Origin: Leptospiraceae bacterium
GTDB taxonomy: Bacteria > Spirochaetota > Leptospiria > Leptospirales > Leptospiraceae
Reading direction: 5' to 3'
Assembly: GCA_947458405.1 (NCBI GenBank)
Contig: CANGZW010000009.1
Span: forward strand, 1 to 63,986
DNA length: 63,986 nucleotides
Under the pieces are notes generated by a model. The model made no database searches, was not told where the DNA came from, and saw only the letters and a list, made by a program, of their open reading frames with translations. Position numbers and translations under genes: made by a program. The stretch's first letter is position 1. Each line of letters opens with the position of its first letter. Positions 25,760-34,602 of this stretch are shown piece after piece.

Positions 25760-27161
25760 CTCGATTGATTTTTTAATTTTTTTTCCTGTAATACTTATTC
25801 TGGGAAATATCTTAAAAGGTAACACACAAAAATTATTACTGTTATTTGCCAGTTTTTATTTTTATATGGCTTGGAATCGCTATTTTATATTTCTGATTTT
25901 AGCCTCTACTCTATTGGATTATATTGTAGCCCTCTATTTAGATAGCACACCGATTGAAAAAACTACTAAGAGAAAATGGATTTTGTCTATTTCAATGGTT
26001 GGTAATTTAGGATTTTTAGCTTATTTTAAATATACTAACTTTTTAATTGGGGTAGTGAATGATATAAATTTTTGGGGTAGTGAGAGCATAGCACTGCAAG
26101 ATATCACTCTACCTGTGGGTATTTCTTTTTATACATTCCAATCAATGAGTTACACCATCGATGTATATAGAAAACAGTTGGCAGCTAAAAGATCATTTAT
26201 TGATTTTTCATTATATGTTGCATTTTTCCCTCAACTTGTTGCAGGTCCAATAGTACGTGCTACAACATTTTTTCGCGACTTAGAAGTCAGACTTCCTGTT
26301 TTAAATGAAGATATTCAAATTGCAATTACTAGAATTTTAATTGGGTTTGTCAGAAAAATAGTATTTGCTGATAATTTGGGGAATGTAGTCGATCATACTT
26401 TTTTATTTTATTCCACAATGGGTCCCCTGGAAATTTGGACGGGAGTGATTGCATTTGGTTGGCAAATATATTTCGATTTTGCAGGTTATACAGACATCGC
26501 AATAGGAGTGGCGAGACTTTTTGGTTTTAGGTTCGACCCCAACTTCAATTTTCCAATGTCAACAAATAGTATTACAGATCATTGGTCTAAATGGCATATA
26601 TCATTTTCAACATGGATTAAGGACTATATTTACATACCTCTAGGGGGATCGCGTGGAGGAGAACATATTACCTATAGAAATTTATTTATTACCTGGTTTT
26701 TTGCGGGAGTTTGGCACGGAGCAGCGTATCACTACATTGCATGGGGACTCTGGCAGGGTATAATGATTGGAATTCATAGAGTATATAGTAGATCACAAGT
26801 TTGTAAATTACTCAACGAAAATGGAGGTAATTTCTATGATATTTCTTGCAGAATATTTACAATGTTTTGCCTTTCCTTTGGATTTGTGATGTTTAGGGCA
26901 GAAAATATGGCTAAAGTTAAGGAAATTATTAGTTCTATGATCTTATTCAATTATACCGAGGGATCAATTACCACTTATTCAAATTGGAGATATGGTGTAC
27001 TACTAATCATTTGTTTTACAGCATCAACCATATTTTCTAAAAGGAATATCGAAACAATGTCCAGTTCTCCTTTCAAATTGATGATGGCAAATACAGTTAG
27101 TATTTTCCTCTTATTATTTTTTGGATTTGAAAGTACAAATTTCCTATACTTCCAATTTTAA
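25749..27161 (+). CDS. MBOAT family O-acyltransferase (AlgI-like)
   Basis: A 470-aa polytopic membrane protein of the MBOAT family. Family signatures: TLPVGISFYTFQSMSYTIDV, YVAFFPQLVAGPIVRA, DHWSKWHISFSTWIKDYIYI and the catalytic-histidine region FFAGVWHGAAYHYIAWG. It transfers acyl (usually acetyl) groups across the membrane to a periplasmic glycan partner. Its neighbour at 27163 is an SGNH-like exported protein, the usual second half of such AlgI/AlgX-type systems. Start and stop overlap or abut both neighbours, so one operon is clear. Confidence 0.93.
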   Translation: MLFNSIDFLIFFPVILILGNILKGNTQKLLLLFASFYFYMAWNRYFIFLILASTLLDYIVALYLDSTPIEKTTKRKWILSISMVGNLGFLAYFKYTNFLIGVVNDINFWGSESIALQDITLPVGISFYTFQSMSYTIDVYRKQLAAKRSFIDFSLYVAFFPQLVAGPIVRATTFFRDLEVRLPVLNEDIQIAITRILIGFVRKIVFADNLGNVVDHTFLFYSTMGPLEIWTGVIAFGWQIYFDFAGYTDIAIGVARLFGFRFDPNFNFPMSTNSITDHWSKWHISFSTWIKDYIYIPLGGSRGGEHITYRNLFITWFFAGVWHGAAYHYIAWGLWQGIMIGIHRVYSRSQVCKLLNENGGNFYDISCRIFTMFCLSFGFVMFRAENMAKVKEIISSMILFNYTEGSITTYSNWRYGVLLIICFTASTIFSKRNIETMSSSPFKLMMANTVSIFLLLFFGFESTNFLYFQF

Positions 27162-27162
27162 T

Positions 27163-28392
27163 ATGACAGAATTTAATAAATTTTACAAAGATAAACGATT
27201 TTTCTTTCCAATTCTAGCATTCTTAATGTTTGAATTAATATTAGAATCTGGTATTTATACTCCATTCCTTAAGAAAAATTCTTATGCAGCAAATATAAAT
27301 CGTATTACTAATCATGTGATTTCAAAAAAAGAATCTCATGATCCTGATATACTTATTCTTGGAACCAGTGTAGCCTATCAGGGACTTTCTACGAGAATTT
27401 TACAAGAAAAAATAAATCCAACTGGACTAAAGATCCAATCAATTGCAATCCCAGGCTCGGAACTAATTGTACAGCATTTGGTATCTGAAAAAATACTGAA
27501 AGAATTTCCTAATGTAAAACTACTCGTATATGTAGGAGAAGTTACAATGCCCTGGGTTAGTCAGACAGGATTGGGACTTCCTACATTGGCTATGATTTCT
27601 GAATTTTCACGATTTGACGTAATACCCTTACTTAAAGAATTTGAGTACACTTCTAAATTCAGAATTCCTGTAATTGAGAAAGAATTAGAAACTCACTATG
27701 GAATATCAGATATATCATACATTCTCTTTAAAACAATTGCATATAGAAGGGATATGAATGATTTTATCTTGGATCCAGGTAAACGAATTAAGTATATTTC
27801 TAGAGATAGAAAAAATCCTAATAATAATTTTTACTATTTTGAGAATGATCATACCGAAAAAATGAGCTCTTATGAATTTTCGAGCTTAGATGATTGTGTT
27901 AGTAAAACTAAAGATTTTAATAATCCTCCCTTCCCTGAAAACTCTAATATAGATCATAAAAAAGCTATTCTTGATACATGTGCTCTATCCATAGATACAA
28001 TCAATAGACTAGCACCGACCAAACAAGCAAAAACTGCTGATACCGATTCCACACGATTATATTTTAAAAGACTAACCCGTGTATTTCAAAATTATAAAAA
28101 TAAAAATATAAATGTGTTAACAGTTCTCGCACCATATAGTTATACAATGGGAAAAATTGGTGGTCCTGAGAAAATGGAAGTATGGGAAAGAGAAATTTCA
28201 AATTCATTAGGTAAAAACAGTGCAGGCTTTTTGGATCTTCAGGATTTATTTGATAATGATGACAGTAATAAATATTGTTATGATACAATTCATTTGAATA
28301 AAGATGGTATGGAAAAGTTTTCGATTGCCTTAGGAGATTATTTATTCACTCAAATCACAGAAGGAAAAGTAGATGGAAAAATTAGAAAATAA
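27163..28392 (+). CDS. SGNH/DltD-like exported acyl-transfer partner
   Basis: A 409-aa protein with an N-terminal membrane anchor (FFFPILAFLMFELILESG) and an SGNH-like fold. The nucleophile block is DILILGTSVAYQG (S69), and the C-terminal Asp/His block is YDTIHLNKDGM. It lies one base after the MBOAT gene, an arrangement that fits the periplasmic enzyme receiving acyl groups from MBOAT. The ATG at 27163 is preferred; upstream in-frame codons lie inside the MBOAT gene. The glycan acceptor is unknown. It overlaps the following MazG-like gene by 20 bp. Confidence 0.78.
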   Translation: MTEFNKFYKDKRFFFPILAFLMFELILESGIYTPFLKKNSYAANINRITNHVISKKESHDPDILILGTSVAYQGLSTRILQEKINPTGLKIQSIAIPGSELIVQHLVSEKILKEFPNVKLLVYVGEVTMPWVSQTGLGLPTLAMISEFSRFDVIPLLKEFEYTSKFRIPVIEKELETHYGISDISYILFKTIAYRRDMNDFILDPGKRIKYISRDRKNPNNNFYYFENDHTEKMSSYEFSSLDDCVSKTKDFNNPPFPENSNIDHKKAILDTCALSIDTINRLAPTKQAKTADTDSTRLYFKRLTRVFQNYKNKNINVLTVLAPYSYTMGKIGGPEKMEVWEREISNSLGKNSAGFLDLQDLFDNDDSNKYCYDTIHLNKDGMEKFSIALGDYLFTQITEGKVDGKIRK

Positions 28393-28720
28393 TCTCACAC
28401 TAAACGAGGCTCAAAAACAGGTAGATGATTGGATAAAATCATATGGAGTAAGGTATTTTTCCGAGCTTACTAATTTAGCAATTCTTATGGAAGAAGTAGG
28501 CGAATTATCTAGACTTATGTCCCGGACTTATGGGGAGCAATCATTCAAAACATCAGATAAAATTAATTCTATACCCAAAGAAATGGGAGATATTCTGTTT
28601 GTACTAATCTGTATGGCTAATCAAATGGGTATATCCTTAGAAGACGCACTACAACAAACCATAAAGAAAAATACTGAAAGAGATAAAGACAGACATAATC
28701 AAAACGAAAAGTTAAAGTAG
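28373..28720 (+). CDS. MazG-like nucleotide pyrophosphohydrolase
   Basis: A 115-aa all-helical protein with the MazG/YpjD signature: an EEVGEL motif (ILMEEVGELSRLM) and a second acidic helix KEMGDILFVLICMANQMG, which together bind the metal used to hydrolyse NTPs to NMP and pyrophosphate. It ends in a charged tail (KNTERDKDRHNQN). It overlaps the SGNH gene by 20 bp and so is translated from the same message, though a role in glycan acylation is unlikely; house-cleaning of nucleotides is the family norm. Confidence 0.85.
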   Translation: MEKLENNLTLNEAQKQVDDWIKSYGVRYFSELTNLAILMEEVGELSRLMSRTYGEQSFKTSDKINSIPKEMGDILFVLICMANQMGISLEDALQQTIKKNTERDKDRHNQNEKLK

Positions 28721-29176
28721 TAGTACCCAGATAGTAATACAAGTCATAAGAATAAAAAAGCCCAAGTAGATTTTACCATATTTTTTCCAGTCTCTTCTTT
28801 CTAGTTCCTGTATATGTTTTTTTAAATCTTCTGGTGAAATTTCCAATAAAGTTCTATCAAATCCAAGACCATATAATGATTTGAATAAATCTTTTAATAT
28901 TTTATCTTTATTTTCATGTATTACAGGATAAAGATCATCGTTCCCATTTGCAAAATCATGTACTAAATTAGGAACTTCATAATATTTGAAGATCATAATT
29001 CCCCCTACTCTACAAAGAATAGAATAATAAGTTAATATACTATATTTTATGTGTATATCTTTCATAAATATCATAATCAAAATAAAGGAAGAAAGTGCCG
29101 AATATCCTAATAATTTTGCAAACAATGATATTCTTGCATAAATTAATCTTTCTTTATCGTACTCCTGAATATTCAC
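28712..29176 (-). CDS. Membrane protein of unknown family
   Basis: A 154-aa protein with three likely membrane segments: two near the N-terminus (ALSSFILIMIFM and YYSILCRVGGIMIF) and one at the very C-terminus (IYLGFFILMTCITIWVLLL). Between them is a soluble part with LLEISPEDLKKHIQELERRD. I do not recognise it. The start is GTG, sharing one base with the ExbD stop (TAGTG), so it is the second gene of that operon and may be an accessory to the ExbD protein. It converges on the MazG-like gene. Confidence 0.6.
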   Translation of the reverse strand: MNIQEYDKERLIYARISLFAKLLGYSALSSFILIMIFMKDIHIKYSILTYYSILCRVGGIMIFKYYEVPNLVHDFANGNDDLYPVIHENKDKILKDLFKSLYGLGFDRTLLEISPEDLKKHIQELERRDWKKYGKIYLGFFILMTCITIWVLLL

Positions 29177-29574
29177 TATTTCAATTTTAATCCTAAATCA
29201 ATTTTTTCTAATCCAGATTCTTTTATTTTTTCTGTAATTCGAATGAAATTTTCATAACTCAATTCTTTCTCCCCATTTAATCTTAAACGGGAAGGAGGAT
29301 TTTTCTTGATATTTGTGATCAAATCCTCTAGTAAAATTTCTTTGTTTTCAGTCATAATTTTCCCATTAGCAAGAACTGAAATCTCTAAATCAGCTTCAGT
29401 CGCCTCTGAGCTACCTATTGATGATGGCAAATCCATTTCCATAACAGTAAACTTTTTTTGAAAACTTATACTCAACATTACGAATACCAAGAGTATAAAA
29501 ATAATATCCATAAAAGGCGACATATCAAGAGCCGAAGATTCCAATCGTTTTCTTTTAGGTCTACTTTGTTCCAA
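29176..29574 (-). CDS. ExbD/TolR-family biopolymer transport protein
   Basis: A 132-aa protein with one N-terminal transmembrane helix carrying the essential Asp: LDMSPFMDIIFILLVFVML. The rest is a short periplasmic domain (SVLANGKIMTENKEILLEDL), as expected for ExbD/TolR, which uses proton flow with ExbB/TolQ to energise outer-membrane processes. No ExbB/TolQ or TonB gene is adjacent; the next gene in the operon is an unknown three-helix membrane protein. It lies 7 bp after the HAD phosphatase gene on the same strand, so those genes are probably co-transcribed. Confidence 0.88.
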   Translation of the reverse strand: MEQSRPKRKRLESSALDMSPFMDIIFILLVFVMLSISFQKKFTVMEMDLPSSIGSSEATEADLEISVLANGKIMTENKEILLEDLITNIKKNPPSRLRLNGEKELSYENFIRITEKIKESGLEKIDLGLKLK

Positions 29575-29581
29575 AATATTT

Positions 29582-30439
29582 CTAAATCCTAACTATATCA
29601 AAATCTAATAATGTCTTACCCACTCCATCTTCTGAATGGGAATATTTACTCACATGTTTTGCGATTTCTTTTAATGACTGAATCGAGTTTGATAGTGCAA
29701 CTCCGATTCCACTTTCTTTTATCATCTCAAAGTCATTTGCTTCATCCCCAAAAGCTATCACACCTTCGTACGTATCACCTCTACGACGTAGAATTTCTTC
29801 AACTCCCACCCATTTAGAAGAGTCTGCATGTATTACCTCTAGGCAGGGACCTATTTTATGAATAGTTGTTAATACAGTTCTAATTCCTTCATTTGGATAT
29901 TTCGCTAAGATCAATTTACCAAAGTCTTGTAGTACATCAATAGATGCATTAAAAAAACAAAGTACAGTAACATTATAAAGTATGTCTGCTGATTCTATTT
30001 TTTCATGCCAGAAAGAACGATCTATCCCCCCCGAATAATCTTCGTGAATGGAATGTGTGGGCTTTTCTGTTATAAAGTCAATTTTTTCCTCTTCTCTATC
30101 AGTATGCATTAGAAAAGTAAATTTTTTCTCTTTTCCTATCATCAAAATTTGTAGTACCAATTCAGGGTGAAGGTACTTTTGCCATATTTTTTCTCTGGAT
30201 GGATATATTCTGAGAATTTGCCCATTGTTGCAGATAAGAGGTAGAGTTCCACTAAAACTAGAAGCTAACTTATAAGTACTATAGAAACGCCTTCCTGTAG
30301 CAAGAACCACCTCAATCCCATTATCAATAGCTTTTTGAAGAACTTTTTGATTCAATTCCGAAATAGTCCCCTCTTTAGTGAGTAGAGTTCCATCTAGGTC
30401 GGTTACAATTGTGTGTACTTTTCCTGTTTCCAATTTCAT
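29582..30439 (-). CDS. HAD-superfamily Cof-type phosphatase
   Basis: A 285-aa HAD hydrolase of the Cof/YidA type. The nucleophile motif VTDLDGTLL has the Asp pair, the second motif is VVLATGR, and the acidic motif AFGDEANDFEMI is near the C-terminus. The Cof-type cap is present, with PLICNNGQ after the first motif. It probably removes phosphate from sugar phosphates or flavin/pyridoxal precursors. The gene heads a minus-strand operon with exbD and a membrane protein and is divergent from the ferritin-like gene. Confidence 0.88.
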   Translation of the reverse strand: MKLETGKVHTIVTDLDGTLLTKEGTISELNQKVLQKAIDNGIEVVLATGRRFYSTYKLASSFSGTLPLICNNGQILRIYPSREKIWQKYLHPELVLQILMIGKEKKFTFLMHTDREEEKIDFITEKPTHSIHEDYSGGIDRSFWHEKIESADILYNVTVLCFFNASIDVLQDFGKLILAKYPNEGIRTVLTTIHKIGPCLEVIHADSSKWVGVEEILRRRGDTYEGVIAFGDEANDFEMIKESGIGVALSNSIQSLKEIAKHVSKYSHSEDGVGKTLLDFDIVRI

Positions 30440-30500
30440 GTGCTTCCAGAATTTACCCGATTAAGGCGGGGTCGAGTATAAAAAATTCTAAAAAAACAGC

Positions 30501-30528
30501 TTGCTTTTAAAGGGAGATTAATTATAAT
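30501..30528 (+). promoter_or_regulatory. Promoter of the ferritin-like gene
   Basis: TTGCTT (30501-30506), a 16-bp spacer and perfect TATAAT (30523-30528). The ATG at 30548 follows after a short leader with GGGAGA as ribosome-binding site. Confidence 0.6.
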
Positions 30529-30547
30529 ATTTGAGCGGGAGAACGAT

Positions 30548-31093
30548 ATGAATCCAATCAAGAATACAACTCTTTTAGACGCAGTAGCAATGGCAATCCA
30601 ATATGAAAAAGATTGCTTTGATTTTTATTTGAAAAACTTTGAAAGTTCAAAAGAAGGATCATCTGTAAAAGAGTTCTTCCAACAATTGGCGGAAGACGGA
30701 GATGAACACATAAAGCTGATTCAAGATATGTATAAAGAACTTAGCGGTGGTGTGGCTTTTCCTAATCTCAAGCAACTTGGGGAAATTCACAAGTTTCATG
30801 CAACTGCTATCTTTAAGGTAATGAAAAAAATCGAGCGAAATGTGTCGAAAGCAGTTACGGATGATCAGGATAAAATCGAAAAAGCCATGAGAGCGGCCGA
30901 AGATGCAAGAGATTTTTATAACAAAATGAAAGATAAATTCCCAGCACCAGATATTAAGCTCTTGTTCAAGCGATTAGCAGATTATAATGAAGAAAATAGG
31001 CTCATGATGGAAGCTCAATATGGTTTTATAACACAAAAAGATAAACCAGATTACTATTGGGATGATGAAGAGCTTGTAAAACAATCAAAATAA
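30548..31093 (+). CDS. Ferritin-like / rubrerythrin-like diiron protein
   Basis: A 181-aa four-helix protein. Metal ligands in the first pair of helices are intact: Glu in IQYEKDCFDFY and E-x-x-H in DGDEHIKLI. In the second pair, AAEDARDFY is present, but the expected E-x-x-H reads EENR, so one His is lost. There is no C-terminal rubredoxin domain with Cys pairs. A role in iron storage or peroxide reduction is likely, if the site still binds two irons. It has its own promoter; the aminotransferase gene follows after 3 bp. Confidence 0.75.
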   Translation: MNPIKNTTLLDAVAMAIQYEKDCFDFYLKNFESSKEGSSVKEFFQQLAEDGDEHIKLIQDMYKELSGGVAFPNLKQLGEIHKFHATAIFKVMKKIERNVSKAVTDDQDKIEKAMRAAEDARDFYNKMKDKFPAPDIKLLFKRLADYNEENRLMMEAQYGFITQKDKPDYYWDDEELVKQSK

Positions 31094-31096
31094 CCA

Positions 31097-32236
31097 TTGC
31101 AAAAAAATGATTTTTCTCTGTTTCAGGAAGCCTTTCCTGTTAACAGAGAACTAATTTGGCTCAATAACTGTGGTACCACCCCTTCCTCAACAAATGTTTC
31201 AAATGCAATACAGTCCTACTTAGATGGATATTCTAAAAATGGTATATTTTCAGAAGTAGAATCCTTTTATTCTGTTAAAAACGAAATCAAAACTAGTATT
31301 GTAGAGTTATTGGGTGGTGAAACATCAGAATATGCATTCATTCACAATACTTCAGAGGGAATGAATATATTTTCTTATGGAATTACTCTTCCTCAAAATA
31401 GTACGATACTTCTTTTGGAAGATGAATATCCAAGCAATGTATATCCATGGGAACATCTTAAAGATAAAGGTCATACAATAAAGTTTATACCAATCGGTAA
31501 GTCTCCCTCTGAATTTTTAAGTAATTTTGAGAGTTGTATAACAAATAATGTATCACTTGTATCACTATCAGCGGTTCATTGGTGCACAGGCATTCCTCTT
31601 CCCTTAAAAGAAATTGGAGAAATGTGCAAATCAAAAAATATTCATTTTGTTGTAGATGGAGCTCAGGGCGTAGGACATATCCCAATGAATGTAAAAGAAA
31701 TGAATATTTCCTATATGGCTTTTTCGGCATGGAAGTGGTTACTCGGACCTCTTGGACTTGCAATAATCTATGTTTCCAATGATAAATTAGAAACTCTCAA
31801 GGTAAAATTTAAAGGAACAGAGTCTGTTTTAGGATCCGAAAATTATTTACCTTATAAAGAAATATACAAAACTGGGGCAGAACGGTATGAAGTCTCCACT
31901 CCGAGTTTTATAGATTGGGTATATCTAAAAGCATCTTTACAATTAATCCGTAGTACGGGATTTACCAAAGTTAGAGAAAGAATTTATTATCTTTCTGATT
32001 TATTAGCTAATGGCTTAGGAAAGCAAAATTTTATGATCAATACGGACTCTTTTGCAGAAAAAACAGGAATTATAGTTGCAAAAAAAGAAAATATAGATTC
32101 GAATAAAGCTGTAAATTATCTTAGAGAAAATAAGATAATCACAGCAAGTCGATTAGGTGGAATAAGATTTGCCCCCCATGCTTATAACACAGAAGAGCAA
32201 ATTGAAAAAACTCTAACAATATTAAAAAAGTTTTAA
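31097..32236 (+). CDS. Class V aminotransferase (cysteine desulfurase-like)
   Basis: A 379-aa PLP enzyme of aminotransferase class V. Motifs: WLNNCGTTPSS at the N-terminus, FIHNTSEGMN (PLP phosphate), VVDGAQGVGHIP with the ring-stacking Asp, and the Schiff-base lysine in AFSAWKWLLGPLG (K213). There is no conserved catalytic Cys loop of the IscS type, so it could equally be an isopenicillin-epimerase-like or selenocysteine-lyase-like enzyme. The start is TTG, three bases after the ferritin-like gene, with no clear ribosome-binding site; translation probably depends on the upstream gene. Confidence 0.8.
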   Translation: MQKNDFSLFQEAFPVNRELIWLNNCGTTPSSTNVSNAIQSYLDGYSKNGIFSEVESFYSVKNEIKTSIVELLGGETSEYAFIHNTSEGMNIFSYGITLPQNSTILLLEDEYPSNVYPWEHLKDKGHTIKFIPIGKSPSEFLSNFESCITNNVSLVSLSAVHWCTGIPLPLKEIGEMCKSKNIHFVVDGAQGVGHIPMNVKEMNISYMAFSAWKWLLGPLGLAIIYVSNDKLETLKVKFKGTESVLGSENYLPYKEIYKTGAERYEVSTPSFIDWVYLKASLQLIRSTGFTKVRERIYYLSDLLANGLGKQNFMINTDSFAEKTGIIVAKKENIDSNKAVNYLRENKIITASRLGGIRFAPHAYNTEEQIEKTLTILKKF

Positions 32237-32240
32237 GACT

Positions 32241-33824
32241 TTATTCTTTCCACTCTGTATCATACCAATTTAACCACTCTTGTGGTGAAAAGAAATGTTT
32301 ATCAGTAATATTCACTAGTGCTGCAACGGTAACTCTCATTTTATTAGAGTCATTATCTTTCAATATATTCATAAGAAATGGAATACTTTCTTTTTCTCTT
32401 CGATGACCAATATTTTCAATAGCAGGGTTATAAATTGTAGGCTCTTTGCTTTTGGCAAAATTCTCTAAAGACTTTCGTGCTTCTACTCCCGGTGTATTTG
32501 CTATAGCTCGTAATGCAAATACAGATATATTTTTATTTTCAGAGATTCGTTTTTCCATTACAGGTATCACTTCAGGAATTCTGAGATTGGATATACTTTC
32601 TGTGGCAATACTAGCGAGTCTAAAGTCACTACTGGAGGTCGCCTTCTCTAAGGCTTTGAAAGTAGACTTGTCTGCAAAAATCCCTAAGGACCAAGCCGCG
32701 CCGTATTTCCCTTCTCCATCTTTTTCTTCCATTACAGAAATTAAGAGAGGAATACTTTCTTTATTATGTATCCATCCTAAGGATTGAGCAATGACTTCTC
32801 TTTCTGCATTCGTTTTATCTTCGAGTGCATCTTCAATTAGAATTCTAGCCTTATCTGATTTAAACCTACCCAAAATATAAGAAGCAACACCAATTGATAC
32901 TTTTTTGTTCTCCTCTAGCAGTTTTATACATTTATCTATTATCAATTGATCCTGAATTTGAATTAAAACATTCCCCGCGAGATAACGTATGTCATGACTT
33001 TGATTCTCTAAGTAACCAAGAAGGAAGGGTATAGAAGATTTGTCTTTGATATGAATCAGTGCCTCTGCAGAATTTTCCCTTCCTTTATCAAAATCTCCCC
33101 CTAGAGCCTTTGCCAAAAGTGGAATGCCTTTCTTACTTTCAATTCTCCCTAATGCTAGATAAGTTGCCGCTAGCGTGGGAGATGGTTTTGTCCTGCCTGC
33201 GAGTGAAATTAACCAGTCTTCCGATTCCTTGATTCTCAATTTTCCAAGAACCATAGCATAGGTCTTATTTTTCTCTTCATCCTTACTGCGATTTGCCATC
33301 ATAAGAATTTCTTTTCCAAGACTTCTATCATTCAAATGGGCTAATACATCTACGGCTTCTAAACGTATGGCATGAATATCAGATTCTAAAAGAGGTAGAA
33401 TTGGCTTTGCCGCTCGAACATCTTCCATACGAAAGAGAGCATCTAAAACTATATCTGCTGAAATTCCACTATCCGGTTTTAATAATTCAATGATAGCTGG
33501 AGTTGATTCTTTATCATGAACTTCACCGAGAGCAATTGCGGCTGTGCCCCTAACATTCGGATTGGGATCTTCCTTCAATAGGGAACGAAAACGGGGTATA
33601 TATCTTTCCGAAGGGATGGAAGCTAATTCTAAGATAGCTTCTGTTCTATCACTCCATTCTGGGGAGTCGAGATCGGCTAAAAGCTCTGCCTCTGATTTTG
33701 CAGGAAGCTCACTTCTGGGATTATCTGGATTTGGAATTGGTTTTGGTGGACCACAAAAGAAAAACATGAATAAAATAATTATTCCCCATAAAGATTTTAA
33801 ACTAATTTGGTTATGATTTATCAT
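32241..33824 (-). CDS. HEAT-repeat lipoprotein
   Basis: A 527-aa protein with a lipoprotein signal (IIILFMFFFCGPP). The remainder is helical repeats of the HEAT/PBS-lyase type, about 30 residues each, from residue 60 to near the end (VRGTAAIALGEVHDKESTPA, IRLEAVDVLAHLND, YGAAWSLGIFADK). These form a curved solenoid for protein binding. The protein is exported and membrane-anchored, so it probably acts as a scaffold in the envelope; the partner is unknown. It converges on the aminotransferase gene with a 4-bp gap. A good promoter lies just upstream. Confidence 0.85.
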   Translation of the reverse strand: MINHNQISLKSLWGIIILFMFFFCGPPKPIPNPDNPRSELPAKSEAELLADLDSPEWSDRTEAILELASIPSERYIPRFRSLLKEDPNPNVRGTAAIALGEVHDKESTPAIIELLKPDSGISADIVLDALFRMEDVRAAKPILPLLESDIHAIRLEAVDVLAHLNDRSLGKEILMMANRSKDEEKNKTYAMVLGKLRIKESEDWLISLAGRTKPSPTLAATYLALGRIESKKGIPLLAKALGGDFDKGRENSAEALIHIKDKSSIPFLLGYLENQSHDIRYLAGNVLIQIQDQLIIDKCIKLLEENKKVSIGVASYILGRFKSDKARILIEDALEDKTNAEREVIAQSLGWIHNKESIPLLISVMEEKDGEGKYGAAWSLGIFADKSTFKALEKATSSSDFRLASIATESISNLRIPEVIPVMEKRISENKNISVFALRAIANTPGVEARKSLENFAKSKEPTIYNPAIENIGHRREKESIPFLMNILKDNDSNKMRVTVAALVNITDKHFFSPQEWLNWYDTEWKE

Positions 33825-33836
33825 ATATCTGAATGA

Positions 33837-33864
33837 AATATAGTGTGCGTAGAAGAAATGTCAA
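33837..33864 (-). promoter_or_regulatory. Promoter of the HEAT lipoprotein gene
   Basis: On the minus strand TTGACA (33864-33859), a 16-bp spacer and TATATT (33842-33837), 12 bp before the ATG. The leader would be only a few nucleotides long. Confidence 0.6.
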
Positions 33865-33879
33865 GTGAAAACTTAGAGA

Positions 33880-33903
33880 CCCGATGGAGGTAAGTCCACC
33901 GGG
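33880..33903 (-). terminator. Hairpin after the 34593-33913 operon
   Basis: CCCGATGGA (33880-33888) pairs with TCCACCGGG (33895-33903) with one mismatch and a 6-nt loop. It begins about 9 bp past the stop at 33913. The T-run after it on the minus strand is weak (TAAGTTTT), so termination is plausible, not certain. Confidence 0.5.
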
Positions 33904-33912
33904 CGATAATTC

Positions 33913-34593
33913 TTAGGTGTTAGGTACTGTCTTAGAAACTTTTTGAAGGTCCTCCAACTCCTTCTTCCACTGAGCAATATCTCTGTCGGCGATTTTTTCC
34001 TGGTCAGAAGAGAGTCCTTTCTGTTCGCGAGCGTATTGAATCAACTCTATTTTTGACTCCACCTCCCTGATTTTATAATCAAAGAAAGATCTCTGTTGGT
34101 CAGGTGTTACTCCGGCATCCTTAGGCGTAACGGGGTCTTTTCCTGGTTCTGCATAACGCACCCGTGACGTCTCCCTGTAGAAATATGTGTCCACACTAGT
34201 TATGGTATCTAAAGAAGCTCTTCTCTCGGCTACTTCCTTCTCTGTGAGAGGTGCACGAAATTCGTTAAGAACATAGATATTCTTAGGATATTTACTTGCA
34301 AAGTCTCGCCATTCTTCTCTTACCTTTTCTCTGTGGGCATCGTCTTTGGTACTTTTGATAGCTGTAGGCCATAAATTACGGGCCTCTTCTTCAGCTTCTC
34401 CGTTTACAAATGGAGAAGGAGCATCAGGATACATTGAGTCGGAATATCCTGTTGAATTCTTAAAAATGGGAATCTCCTCTGACTCCCCGGTAGAAACTAC
34501 TTTTTTCTTTTCTTCGCTTTTTGAGGAAAGGAAGAATAGAAGAAGTGCCAATGAACCCGCTACTCCTAGTAATATATAAAATCTTTTATCCAT
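33913..34593 (-). CDS. Membrane-anchored hypothetical protein
   Basis: A 226-aa protein with one N-terminal membrane helix (FYILLGVAGSLALLLFFL) and a long, charged, mostly helical external part. There is a Glu/Lys-rich region after residue 120 and a C-terminal segment that could form a coiled coil (REVESKIELIQYAREQ, KKELEDLQKV). I do not recognise it. It lies 9 bp after the GDSL-hydrolase gene and is followed by a hairpin, so the two form a bicistronic unit and the protein may assist the hydrolase at the cell surface. Confidence 0.65.
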   Translation of the reverse strand: MDKRFYILLGVAGSLALLLFFLSSKSEEKKKVVSTGESEEIPIFKNSTGYSDSMYPDAPSPFVNGEAEEEARNLWPTAIKSTKDDAHREKVREEWRDFASKYPKNIYVLNEFRAPLTEKEVAERRASLDTITSVDTYFYRETSRVRYAEPGKDPVTPKDAGVTPDQQRSFFDYKIREVESKIELIQYAREQKGLSSDQEKIADRDIAQWKKELEDLQKVSKTVPNT

Positions 34594-34602
34594 TCCAATC
34601 TC

